A stretch of 64,000 nt of DNA, from NCBI GenBank assembly GCA_902806595.1, contig CADCXC010000018.1, positions 186,001 to 250,000 of the forward strand. Direction: 5' to 3'. The translations under genes were made by a program, and so were the position numbers. The notes under the pieces were generated by a model. The model did no database searches and had not been told where the DNA came from. It saw only the letters and a list, made by a program, of their open reading frames with translations. This document shows positions 1-11,028 of this stretch, piece after piece (the stretch's first letter is position 1; every line of letters begins with the position of its first letter). This DNA comes from Pyrenopolyporus hunteri (lineage: Eukaryota > Ascomycota > Sordariomycetes > Xylariales > Hypoxylaceae).

Positions 1-3000
1 GGAGCTATTGGGGATGTCGGCAACGGAGCGGCACGGCCGATTCCGATAGGTTGGTACCAGGTTCGCAGATATTCGCGATCGACAGCGAGCCGTGTGGATT
101 GAGAGTTCGAGGCGCAACGTTCGTCGTTGAAAAAGGAAGAACACGACAGAATAGGCCCCGCGCGGTATATTTGTGGCTTTCTAATCACGAGACTACTTCT
201 GTGCTCAGCTTTTGCATATATCCCCCCAACTGATCGTCCACATCCTTGCGTGGGCTTGGATCTTTACAATGTCGCACCGCAGACCTTGAAGAGAATGGGA
301 GGTGAGACGGGGCGAGGCGACATGGCAGAAACACGGCGTCCCATATTTTTAGACGTGGAGAGAACTCCGATCGTTTGTATGATGTATGGTGCAAGAGAGA
401 CGAGGGAGGCCAGGGATGGGATCCGAAGGATTCAGAACTGCAAGGTATTAATTAACCTTATAACTCGCCACGTGGATGCCGGGCTAATCAGCTTCCGCGC
501 TGATAGGCCAGACCAGGATGTTGCCGTAGTACCCCATCCCAAAGCATGGTATTTCATTCATCGCTCGGGATCCTTTTTTCAGCGCCCCCTAAAAGGTGGC
601 TTGACCCCCAACTCGTACATACATGCAGGATCACTCTAGTCTGCCGTATCACGGAGGACGAGTGACAGCTAGCTATGCCGAGGTAGATTCCCTCGTTTAG
701 GACGCCCCGTAGCGCCGTGTATGATATAGCTAGTCTGAACATTAATGTGGGGGAGATGGTGTCTTCATATGGAGATGTAATCAGTCCACGATGCTAGCTC
801 ATATGGTAGATAATAACGGATAGCTACGTATGTATTAGCTCATGCGTACCCGCAAATAAACCCCGGATTCTTCAGCCTTATAGCGATAGTAAGTACATCG
901 GGACCACATGGCGTGAAAGGTTGAGGAATGAACATAAACCCACAGCAAACCAATAACGTGGTGCCTAACTCCTACCCAGCTACGTAGATAGGCACGCCGC
1001 CAAGTCCAATGGATGCATAACGCCGCGGCCTTGCAGCAGTGACATTCCCGTGCATAGGCAGCATATAGGGGCGGGGAACACAACAGGCCGTTCATTCTTC
1101 AGCGGCACAAGACGCAATACGACAACGCCAAGGGCCGCCTCTTCAAAACGGGGTCTTGAGTTCTCGGGACCATGTGGCGTCCGAGAGGCGCGCGAACCAG
1201 CCTCCCACGATAAATTGCGGTGCGGTCTAGTCGGGTCTCGGCACTAGGTCAATCTCGAAAAGCTTTGCAAGCGGAGATGCAATTTTCAACTTTCCCTTAC
1301 CTCTTGACTAGCCCGCGTTTTTATCTGTGTGTTACGTACTGGACGGGGGCGTTCGTTGCCAGTTTATTGGCAACGGGGTACGTCGTCTGGATGAGCGTGG
1401 CTGATGCGCGGCCCGGGGTGCTCCTATCGGCATTCCTTGGGCGATCTTGTTCACGAAAAAATATGTGTCTTAAGTAATATTCTCGTCAGGTGACATACCT
1501 ATGCTTCTCACTGCTGCTTTTTCCTGCCGCTATGCCCTTGGCTGTGGAGCGTAACTCCGTTTGAGACAATCCTTCGAACCGGAGTGGGAAGCACGATGGC
1601 CTGATCGGTGCCCTAGGATTCGCAACGAATGGAATATTCTATGGACCGAATTCTTTCGTTCTAAGGCTTGCTATTTGGGGCTGCGTAGGCTTGTACGTCG
1701 TAGCACCATCGGTTTAATTATCACTATACTTCGTTACGCAATTCAGATTCCTCATAGCGCTCCTAGCTGAAGCGTTTGAAGATACGAGTGGCGCAGTTCG
1801 ATACAGATACGCTAAACTCACTAACTAAGTACAGCTTTAATTAAAATATATTACTTATTTACGTAAAAAGGTCTAAGACGAAACTTTGTGTATAACCACT
1901 CAGAAGTGACTCGTATATTCCTAGTAAACAGCTATACATGTGCCCGGAGGTAGGTTGTTAATCATCGTGATGCAATTTGGAATCAACTCCTCGAATAATA
2001 TCTTAAAAGGATGATTTAGTGGCTGAGCTTAAACTGAGATACTGCAAGCGAGTTTGTGTTTTAAGACAAAAGCTTCATGAATGTCACTCATCCGTTTACC
2101 CCCTTTCCCCTTGTCAAAAGACTCGACTTAGGACTAATTGGACTTGACGATCATAGCCAGGGAGACGCCAAGTGAAGATGATCGCGTATAATCGACAACA
2201 ATAATAGCTCCACATAGCCTCAAAGCACTTTACATGATGATGTTACCAAAGCTATAGTATAGGAGTCGGCGTAGCGACACTCTAAAGAGGAATGTTACCT
2301 ACTACTATTACGTCCTACGTACTTAGTATTGTTATCTAATTATAATGATATTCAATATTAATTATAGTGTAGACCGAGGCCATCTACTTAGTTAGGAAAA
2401 TGTGTTATGTTGTAAACCTATGAGATATGCCCCTTTACCATGGTTGATTATGTATACCCAAGCCTTTAACCTACATAGTTAGATAGGTCTCTTAATAACA
2501 GGAAACCCTGCCTCACTATCTCGTTTACTTTAAAAGAGAGCTTAACGTCTAATGTAATTCGGTGGATATGATATAATAGGTCATGCTAGGTCATAACGTA
2601 GAATATACCGCTACCAAAAATACATGCAGTCTAAACACTGGCAAAAAAATTCAATGGTAATGTTAAGCATTAGGTACCTAGGACCTCTGTATTTGTAGTT
2701 TAACCTCTTTGTGGATGGTTGCTCTTAGACGTAGAAGCAAATTTACGAGAACCCCTTAGTAATGGAGTGCAATGAGTCTTCATCTGTTTCACGTTTATCT
2801 TCGACCTTACGTCCTACCAGAAACGCGACTCCTTGAACTTTGAAGACAAAATAGTTGATTATTAGCGTATATAGTTGGTTCCTAAGCGAAAAGCAAGCCC
2901 GTAGCACGACAGCTTTAAGGATATTCCGTAGTGTTCTAAAACAACCCTGCCTATACTCGGAGGGCGGCCATCCTCGTTATGGATATGGCCGAAACTAATC

Positions 3001-3891
3001 TATGTTGATTTGACGCTGTGGACTATAAGAAGTTTTTAGACGCTCTCAACTTTTGAACGGTATTAATAATAGCTCTACTTGAAGCTGGTTGAAAAAGGCT
3101 CATGTATGTAAGGCTCGTCTAAACCTAAGGAATTAGGGATTAGCAGGAGATTCACCCTAAGGGTAGTGAAACGATGAGACATATTTTCTTCTTAAAATCG
3201 AGTTAATGGTAAAAGTTTATTAGTTTTTGATATTTAAGTAACGACCAAGTCCACATGCTCTCCGATAAGAGTTGACGACTCTAGTTACAGCTGATTCATA
3301 TCGACTACGTACCCGATTCAATCTAAATAATCTCCTGGAATATATACTTCTTTGGGATTGTTGTATGAACACTCTAGGCCTGCCTTATAGGCTAAAAGTC
3401 ATACAGAAGAGGAACTTACCCAATAAGAGGTTCCTCCCAGCCCTTACACGTTAAGGGAACTTATTCATATCCTGAATAGAGAAGTCGATATTATAAGGCC
3501 GCCCATATTGGTAGTGGAAGCGAATCCGTCATTGTATGAAGTGCCTGAATTCATTAAGCCGGCCATTAAGCATGCATAGGTTGTAAAGGAAGAAGGACAT
3601 AAAGTCTTATATTTATGACTTAGCAGACTTCTCTCCTTCTTTCCCTTATACCACTTTCGACAGATCCAGGGTGTGAGGACATGAGTAATGCGTTCTTTCA
3701 TCCTAATCTATCTAATGTACCTTGGGCTGGAGATCTGATTCTGGTGGTTTTGATAACTTTGCGAGAAATAGTGCTTTTTCCTTGTTCTAGGACTGGAATA
3801 TCGTGGTGAGTTATTTCGATTAATGGTCTGTACCATTGGCTGAGCAACTTGAAAAGTTATACTCCTTACTAATTGCGATAGGGGTAGAGTC
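1..3891. other. gene-poor stretch, no supported gene
   Basis: No gene is supported here. The first 1.8 kb has balanced base composition and a few open frames (the longest 170 codons at 127-639 on the plus strand). None has a recognisable domain, and this length is expected by chance. From about 1.8 kb the DNA becomes AT-rich and all frames are closed, which suits decayed subtelomeric or mutated repeat DNA. I see no transposon protein remnant. Confidence 0.5.
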
Positions 3892-3953
3892 AGGGTTAGG
3901 GTTCGGGTTAGGGTTTGGATTAGGGTTCAAGCTGGGGTTAGGGTTAGGGTTTA
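3892..3953 (+). repeat. degenerate interstitial telomeric tract (TTAGGG)n
   Basis: This is a short run of GGGTTA units with variants (GGGTTC, GGGTTT, GGGATTA-like), reading TTAGGG on the plus strand. TTAGGG is the usual telomere repeat of filamentous ascomycetes. The tract is interstitial and imperfect, so it looks like an old telomere-derived insertion or fusion scar, not a living chromosome end. A second tract in the opposite orientation lies at 8851-8883. Confidence 0.75.
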
Positions 3954-6326
3954 GATTGTGGTTATAACCCCTTTCCCCCATCGGCTTAGTATGCGAAACA
4001 GATAACCAGTTCTCACTACGAACGACGAAATAACATTCAAATATTATACATGGAGTTATTAATTCATTTAATTTCGAATGAATATCGACACTTGTTTATG
4101 CAACTTAGAATATGGCTCTCTCACAGGAAAGAGTCGAGCCATCGAAACATGAGCTGACGAAGTTCTAAAAGCTCTCATGTAAGCGTTCGTCTGGAACGAA
4201 TATACGTGTAGAGGGGTGTAAGAATTGACGTACGGATATTCTAAATTCGTACAGTGGGGAGAATAATTCTGGGATATTTTATACTACTACGCTTAGACAT
4301 ATGTACTATGGATATTACGTCGCGGGCCTCCAACCCGAAGACTCTGTAGTAGGTAGCGTTGTTTCCCGGCGGTCAAACCCTACTTGTATTCTCGTATGAG
4401 CCAAGTATCGGTATTTATGCGCATGATCGAGACTAAATCCAAGTCTATTTGTATTAGAAAGCTTGCAGTCCCCAAGATTATGATGGACAACCGAAACCCT
4501 GACAAAGGTAATCTAGGAATAGTGTCACCTGGGCATTCATGCTGTTCTTATTTTATCTTAATGCCCTACTTAGGCAAAATGGGCTACTCTTTTTACAATA
4601 CTACATACTGAGACGAGAACATCAGCAGAGGTGAGCTGGCGACTATGTTGAGCCGTGTAAATGTAACTACCGGAGGTAAATGACCACTAGAATGTCGGTA
4701 CAGAGTCGCTCGGGATCCTTCGTTTAAATTAAATATCTTCTTTCTAGCCCTCCACACGATCTTTTCAGGGGTAGTTCTCTTCTCCTAGAGAAACAACCTG
4801 ACTCTCCCGGTCCCGAATCGTTAGCGTGGATCCTCACCAATCCGAACTACGGGCCGATCCTACCCAGCGAACTGCTCGAGGTATTGATCTTACTATTTGC
4901 TTGGCCTTGTCATGCAGCATCCGCCCAATGTCTAGCCCGGCTTGAGTAAGGGTTGGTGAACTTTATTATGTCGGCAGATGCTCAAATCTATATACGCACC
5001 TACCATGCGGATGGAAGAGCGATATTCTGATGAATTACAGGATCGATAAATTGAAGCCTAGGTCCTCTAGAAGGAACATGCCGTCTTCTTTAGCCATACC
5101 CCTACTCTTAATCCAATTGTGACGCGCCTGGTTCCAGCTATCAGCAAAATATCCAACTAGGTACATACATACCTAATAACCCAAGTAGTTAGCGGCTCTG
5201 TACTTATTGCGTAATCCCATTCTGCCCCCCCTTTTCGCGTTAAATCTCACAACAACGCAGGAAGGAGAGGCGTACCCGAGGGAGGGAAATTTTAGAGGAA
5301 AGACGCCGTGATTAAGGCGGAAAATCATACTCGAATATTCCCGGGACTGAATAAACTGAACTACTCAATCGTGATTGAACTACCATCCGCTATTACACTT
5401 CCGCAAAAATCGTACCTAGTATAATTCTTCAAGTCCCCCAAATAGAACACACGAAATTCCATGCTACCTTACAAAGACTTCTATGTTAGGAGGCTTGTAA
5501 CATAAATATCGGTACGTCTATTATACGAAGGTAGAACCGATACTGAGTTTATAGAAACTGACGAGCATTGCGAGTTCAGGGTAAAGGTTACGAAGGGCAG
5601 CGAAGTCGAATCACAAGACCGGTGCACATGACGTTACAATTCTGTGTTGTTGTGCTGGACTACCACCCGATCCATCAAGTCATACCCAATTATATTAGAG
5701 TTCTGCTGTAGTAAATATGCCTATACCTATCCGGGCGGATAATATTCCAAACCTGCTGGAAGACTTCGAAAAAGCAGCCAAAGCTTATGCATAGCTACGC
5801 AACAACAACAAGCTTCCTACTCCCTAATACCTTATCGGTTTTATTATCGACAATTTCTCGGTTGCGTAGCGGGGTGAACGGCTCTTCAGCAAGTTGAGAC
5901 CGCTTGGACTAGTGTTACTAATATATAATGGCCTTCATAACTATGAGCTAATGATCTTAGCTGTCTTTGGTCTTAGGTTGCAAGATTCTTAAAGGAGATG
6001 AATCTTATGATTAATTCCATAGATCACAGTAATAGTGTCTAGAATAATGTTTCTCGCTTCCTAGGTTTAGTATACATTCCTCCTAGGCTTCTTTCCCCTG
6101 AGTTACACCCGCAAACGGACGCAAGTGTTAGGATACACTCTAAATGATAAAAAAGCTTGACCAGGCGGATATTCACGTAATTTCATTGGCCCCAAAACTT
6201 GTTAATAAGGGGTAGGATTCTGCCTATTACCGACGCTTACTAGATACAGCAACTATAAAACTTGGTTTCTTGGGACCAAGGTATGGCGTCTTCGGTGCTC
6301 AAAGACAACCTGAAAATAGGGAACGA
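3954..6326. other. AT-rich gene-free stretch
   Basis: All frames are densely interrupted, apart from a 75-codon plus-strand frame at 4384-4611 that resembles nothing I know. No introns could be joined to give a plausible protein. Together with 1.8-3.9 kb this makes a low-GC block, compatible with old repeat-induced mutation, but I see no paired repeat copy within the window. Confidence 0.45.
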
Positions 6327-6970
6327 TTAAAATCCACACCAATCGGGAGGTACCCCAGTAACGTCCCCGGCCTCTTGACATGGGAAATCAACACAGAGAT
6401 CCCCCCAGTACAGCTTCAAGCTCTGCTTTATCTGCTCTCCTAGAGTGCCCTTCACCCTTGTTTGGATGGTGAAAGTCGGTTTAGTGCCGAGCCCCGTGCA
6501 CCCTGATGAAATACAGGACGTGGTATTGGTCGCGTGTCGGGGCTCATTGTCAGCAGCGGCAAGACTAACGGGAGTGAAGCGGACCTTTGAAGAGTCAGAT
6601 ACAGTTAATGTTACTTTCAAGGTAGGTATGCATCACTAACCGGACCGTATAAATCTTTCCATGCCATTTCGGTCTTAATATCTGCTTCGGCATCTCCACT
6701 GTACTCGATATCCGTTATATAAACGTTATATTTAAATGGGTCGTAATCCAAGTCGACGGTCAAAGTGCAAATATATTCGTTTTCTTGAGAGGGACTATAT
6801 GCCGGGGCTTTCGTATCATAAACAATGTCGATAGATTCAAGCGAAATCTCTGGAACGGCTTTAAACGGACATCTATACGAACGGAAGCCGAGGATTCCAG
6901 CAGAGGGGGGCACGGGGGGGTCCGCTAGGACTTTGGAGAAGATAGAAGTAATTGCAAGAAGGCGCAACAT
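6327..6970 (-). CDS. small secreted cysteine-containing protein, unknown function
   Basis: Two exons are proposed: 6641-6970 and 6327-6584, joined across a 56-bp intron (GTTAGT donor, CTGAC-like branch site, AAAG acceptor) in phase 0, giving 195 residues. Residues 1-16 form a typical signal peptide (MLRLLAITSIFSKVLA). The mature part has seven cysteines and an N-glycosylation-type NTT, and ends near a tryptophan and cysteine. The cysteine pattern and the middle segment loosely recall the fungal DUF4360 secreted family, but I cannot assign it. If the intron is not spliced, the two halves lie in frames offset by one base. It lies just downstream of the AA9 gene on the same strand, inside the telomere-tract island, so a secreted or effector-like role is plausible but inferred. 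Confidence 0.6.
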
Positions 6971-7394
6971 GGTGAGAATATTTGGGGTTACAAGTCCACA
7001 CGGTTTTGATCCGCGTAGCTAGGACGGGGATCCGAGAAAAAGGGGTATATGGTGGAAAAAGCAGATAATATAGTAAATTGAGAAGATTGGTAATGAAGCT
7101 GCTCAATAAAATAATACCTATGATACGCTGCCAAAGGGCTAAGTACGGGTTGTCAACATCACCGAAACCCCGAGCTTAGCCAATATGCAAATATGTGTTG
7201 TAACCTCAAGGTCTGTACAACTTAAGGCTATATACAACTTCCTGCAGACAGGGAGGGACGGGACGGAGTGTAACCCGTTCCAATTTAGGTTTATCCCACC
7301 CACAACGGCGGTCCCGGCGGATGATACAAAGGCAATTCGGGGTAGCGCACCCGCGAAAGAGCGAAGGAAGCCCAAATAGCTAAGAGAATGTAAG
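6971..7394. other. intergenic, AA9 gene to secreted-protein gene
   Basis: This 424-bp spacer separates two minus-strand genes. It should hold the terminator of the AA9 gene and the promoter of the small secreted protein gene. Open frames in it are shadows of the AA9 3' region. No distinct motif was recognised. Confidence 0.4.
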
Positions 7395-8322
7395 TTATAC
7401 CGTATCGAAGTTCCTATTTTCGGGGCCAAACCTACTGGGATCGAAGAGGTCATATGCGCCTGGGAACTTGACCATGGGTCCGGGGTTACCTGCGACACGA
7501 TGAGATTCCTGTTTAGGCCCGGTAAAGGGGTGGTTAACACATACCTCCTCCTGGCCCGACAACGTTGATGTGCGCACAACTGATATAGAATTGCGTCGCG
7601 TTAAACTGACTCGAGAACATGAATACGTGTTCGGCACGCATTAGGTACTTTCCCGGCGGCGTAGTTTTCGGGATCGTAAAGGTCATCTAATCATTTCCCA
7701 TTAGTTCGCACTTTTAGTTAGCAATTCAAGGGGACGTGCCTCAGCGGCTCCCATTAGAGTCCATCTCGTCTCATTGAGCGGTCCGATGTATCCGATCTTG
7801 AACCAGTCTCCGTCCCCCTGATACTCTTCTAAGCTCTGGCCGTCTTCAACACGGCTCAAGTACGCTTGGCCTGCTCCCTCATGGTAAATACGGTGGTCGT
7901 CACCTAGAGTACCGGAGTTTCCAACAACAAAAGACACATTTTCTCCGGCAATCACAGTAGCCGTTTGCACACGGCCACCCGACGTAGCTGCGCCGCGCCC
8001 GCACCTGATATTGTCATCGTAGACGTCGTAATACGGCGCCCACTGAGTGTGTGGGCCATTGAGGCTGTATTCGTAGCCAGTAGTGAGATTTCTTTCAAGT
8101 AAGCTACCGCATCCAAGTAGTGGTATCTCAGGATTGTATTACCGAATGTACTGCCAATGATCGCTCATGGTCCCGTTGACGACGAGCTTGGAAAAATAGT
8201 CTGAAGACCTTAGAAACTTAACCGGTTTTAGGGACGCTTGAGGAGAGGTAATATTTACAGTGCCCCAGAGTACCATCCGCAAAAAGCGGGATCAGGCAGC
8301 CCAAAGTCAGTCCGACCTTCAT
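7395..8322 (-). CDS. AA9 lytic polysaccharide monooxygenase (GH61-type), secreted
   Basis: This is a copper enzyme that cleaves cellulose or related glucans by oxidation outside the cell. Five exons are proposed: 8259-8322, 8143-8200, 7740-8091, 7545-7686 and 7395-7489 (711 nt, 236 residues). Residues 1-20 are a signal peptide, and cleavage exposes His21 (HYYFSKL), the copper-brace N-terminal histidine. The second histidine is His111 in IYHEG (the family usually has IYHPG), and the axial tyrosine is Tyr192 in QFY. GDWFKI and VVGPGG are family motifs. Intron 3 (7687-7739, 53 bp) must use a GC donor (GAG|GCACGT) with TTAG as acceptor. The other three introns are GT-AG. No cellulose-binding module follows. 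All key residues are present, so it looks functional if the GC-AG intron is spliced. The family call is firm; substrate and regioselectivity are not readable. Confidence 0.85.
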
Positions 8323-8850
8323 CGTGTTTAATATGAAAGATATGTTGACGAGGTGGACGGATACATGCAGGGCAAGAGAAGGGGGTGATAACACCTTAAA
8401 TATACTCAGAGGCCCGCCAAGCTTGCGCGACCGGCCCAAACGGGCATGCGGTTCAAGTTTATATTCTACCGGTACTCCAACCCTAGCTACCTGCCTATCG
8501 ACAACTAAAGGTGCTGGCACCGCCAAATCTGAAAACGCGAGTCTTAGTAAACCATTAACCGGTTCATTAAAGGTTAGGATATACCATTATAAACAACGCT
8601 CTTCAAGAAGCCATCCGTTATCCCTCATACACTACTTCCATACGACAATTTCCTGACAGTGATAAATAGACAGTAGGGAGTACGGTCCCCTATTACAATG
8701 ACCACCCATAGTAAAAACAGAGTCATGAGTGTCCAAGACGCTATATCCGTTATTAGTTGCTTTTATAAATCATGTGCGTTGCGATGAGAGCTGTGGACGA
8801 TCCCGCACTCTCTTATGTTCTTGTAGTAGCAATGCTATAGTACTAACGAA
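8323..8850. other. intergenic upstream of AA9 gene
   Basis: This is the presumed promoter region of the AA9 gene. The open frame at 8324-8656 (plus) has no recognisable features and overlaps the AA9 5' end in antisense only by position. No gene is supported. Confidence 0.4.
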
Positions 8851-8883
8851 TAACCCCAACCCCAACCCTAACCCTAACCCTGG
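8851..8883 (-). repeat. interstitial telomeric tract (CCCTAA)n
   Basis: The plus strand reads CCCCAA-type units followed by three clean CCCTAA units, that is TTAGGG on the minus strand. The orientation is opposite to the tract at 3892-3953. Its length (about 33 bp) is short but unlikely to arise by chance, and it has no coding explanation. Confidence 0.75.
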
Positions 8884-9354
8884 GATACGTAAATCAAATC
8901 GATTAAGCCACGTTCTATAGAGAGTCAACGGTCGGCAAAAGGCACAGTTCTCTTCCCCCTAATTCAATGCGTCTAAGTTATTCCCGTCATCTTTGTACTA
9001 GTAGTCACAGACTTATCTTTAACCACTACCCCCCTTTTCGTCCCCCTCTGAACTTAGTTGCTTACATAAGCCGATTGTGGGTGTCCTTACAAGACGCACC
9101 ATATACAAAGCACAAGCCCAGAAAAGCAGCACGAACAGGGAACCATCATGAAGCTTACTATACGGGATGGAGGAGCACCTGTATTGTTTCCGGGAGTTGT
9201 TGAGTCAACTGGTGTCAAGACTTGAGAACCCACCTATAGATGCATTGCGGGGGACGAGATGACGGAAATGGAATTCTAAGCCCTATCGTAGCGACACGAC
9301 ATTCTTGATATACTTCTGTCGGAGCCGTGGAAATGTCATAATATAAAATTACCT
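8884..9354. other. intergenic, no supported gene
   Basis: Only short frames are present, without domains. It contains the 3' flank of the acyl-CoA ligase gene. Nothing else was seen. Confidence 0.4.
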
Positions 9355-11028
9355 CTACAGATTAGCTTTCACGAATCTCTCTCCAAGGGAACAGAGGCCG
9401 TCCTTCATCGCAGCCATCTCCTTCCTAAGTATCTTCCCCGTCGCATTCTTAGGGAGCGCTTTAACCCCCCAAACCCCTCCCCTAAGCTTCTTATAGCCGC
9501 TCACCTGGCCGTCAATATCCCGGTGAACTTCTTGAAGAGCGTCCCTCTTCTGTTGCACGGTCTTGAATCGCTCCTTTAATATGACCCAAGCCGCCGGGAG
9601 CTCTGTGAGTTGGCTCTCGTCCCAAATGGCGCCGACTCCACCCTCCACCACGTTCGGATGCGCGTTGATGTGGGTTTCTAGCTCAGCCGGCGACACCTGG
9701 AACCCTTTATACTTGATAAGATCTTTCGTCCTCCCTACAATGCTCACCCTTCCCTCTGCGTCGATAGTACAGACGTCTCCGGTGTTATACCACCCTTCCA
9801 TTGGGAACGCTTTCTCGTTCGCCGCGTCGTTGAAAGCATAGCCCCGCGTAATGTTCGGACCCCTAAGCCAGAGCTCGCCGGGTTGGCCTTCGGGCACGTC
9901 GTCAAGGCTGCCCTCTTTCTTCAGGCAAGCCTCGATATTCGGCAATAACTTGCCTGTTACTCCGTCGGGTGGCTCCTCTTGGGCTTTCTGGTAAGCGACG
10001 TATCCGGCGGCTTCGGTCATCCCGTATACTTGAATGAGCCGCCACGGCGCCTTGCTTAATAGACGATCCTTGAGGTCCTTCTTCAACGGCCCACCGACGT
10101 TGATGTATTGCGCGCGGCTAAAATCAAACCGGCTCGCGATGTCCGAGTTAGCCATCTGGAGCACCACGCTCGGGACGCCTTGGAACGAGGTAGCTTGATT
10201 TGACCCGACCAGCCTCCCGAATTCCTCGAGATTGTAACTCGGCATGGCATGGTGCATCATTCCTGCGTAAGGCCCCAAGAAGAGCGGCAGCGTGGTCATA
10301 GCGATATGAGTCCATGGCGTGAATGCCACCGTCCGAGAAGCCGGATGGAATTGTTCTCGGTCGTGCGCGAGGAGTTGAAAGCAATTCGAGACGAAGTTGT
10401 AGTGTGTAAGTTCGACTCCTTTTGGCTTGCCCGTAGTGCCGGATGATAAGTGAATCGATGCAAGACGCTGAGACGTGTCAGACCAATGCGGGATTGGCAA
10501 CCGCTCTGGTGATATATAGTCATCTGGAAGGTGAGGGAGTCCCTGTGCTCGACTGACGATCGTCATAACATGGGGGCTCTCCCAACTCACTCCCTGATCT
10601 CTAAGCTCAGCTTTGGCAACCCGTAAAGCTTTCGATATAACGGGAAGCGTGGCTCCATAGCACACTAGGAAATGTGGTCGAGAAACCGCAAGCCCATGGC
10701 CAATCTCCGTGGCTTTCAGCGCGTGGTTTATCGGGCACACGACACCTCCAGTCCAGAGGATTGCATGGAAGATCTCCAGGAAATCAACGCTGTTTGGTAA
10801 GATGACAGCCCATCTCGCCTGATCAATTGGATTTAACCTTCCTTTGAGCCCCTTCGCGATTCTTCCGGCCCTATCTCGCAGTTGCCCGATAGTGATGCTG
10901 CGGTTCGTAAGGCTATCCTTCGCTATTAAATGAGATTCGGGGAGGTCTTGGTATGCAGATCTATGGAGAAGCTCTGTTAAATTTAGATCCCTTGGGATGT
11001 CTATCGTCCCCGAACGATAGATTCTCAT
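9355..11028 (-). CDS. AMP-dependent acyl-CoA synthetase/ligase (4-coumarate-CoA ligase type)
   Basis: Intronless, 557 residues, full length for the ANL superfamily. It should activate a carboxylic acid with ATP and load it onto CoA. The adenylate-forming core is intact: SSGTTGKPKG at about 195-204, YGMTEAAG at 335-342, YNTGDV at 414-419, the hinge DLIKYKGFQVSPAELE at about 436-451 and PKNATGK at 526-532 with the catalytic lysine. The C-terminus is ANL, at best a weak variant of the peroxisomal PTS1 tripeptide. The start is an ATG about 195 residues before the P-loop, as is usual for the family. It lies 2.2 kb from an enoyl-CoA hydratase with a perfect PTS1. Such pairs occur in fatty-acid-like and polyketide-tailoring pathways, for example the AKT1/AKT3 pair of Alternaria. 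The acyl substrate cannot be read from sequence. Confidence 0.93.
   Translation of the reverse strand: MRIYRSGTIDIPRDLNLTELLHRSAYQDLPESHLIAKDSLTNRSITIGQLRDRAGRIAKGLKGRLNPIDQARWAVILPNSVDFLEIFHAILWTGGVVCPINHALKATEIGHGLAVSRPHFLVCYGATLPVISKALRVAKAELRDQGVSWESPHVMTIVSRAQGLPHLPDDYISPERLPIPHWSDTSQRLASIHLSSGTTGKPKGVELTHYNFVSNCFQLLAHDREQFHPASRTVAFTPWTHIAMTTLPLFLGPYAGMMHHAMPSYNLEEFGRLVGSNQATSFQGVPSVVLQMANSDIASRFDFSRAQYINVGGPLKKDLKDRLLSKAPWRLIQVYGMTEAAGYVAYQKAQEEPPDGVTGKLLPNIEACLKKEGSLDDVPEGQPGELWLRGPNITRGYAFNDAANEKAFPMEGWYNTGDVCTIDAEGRVSIVGRTKDLIKYKGFQVSPAELETHINAHPNVVEGGVGAIWDESQLTELPAAWVILKERFKTVQQKRDALQEVHRDIDGQVSGYKKLRGGVWGVKALPKNATGKILRKEMAAMKDGLCSLGERFVKANL

Noticed and set aside
127..639. 170-codon plus-strand open frame
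   Set aside because: No domain, no signal peptide and no conserved motif; frames of this length are expected by chance in a 64-kb window of this composition.
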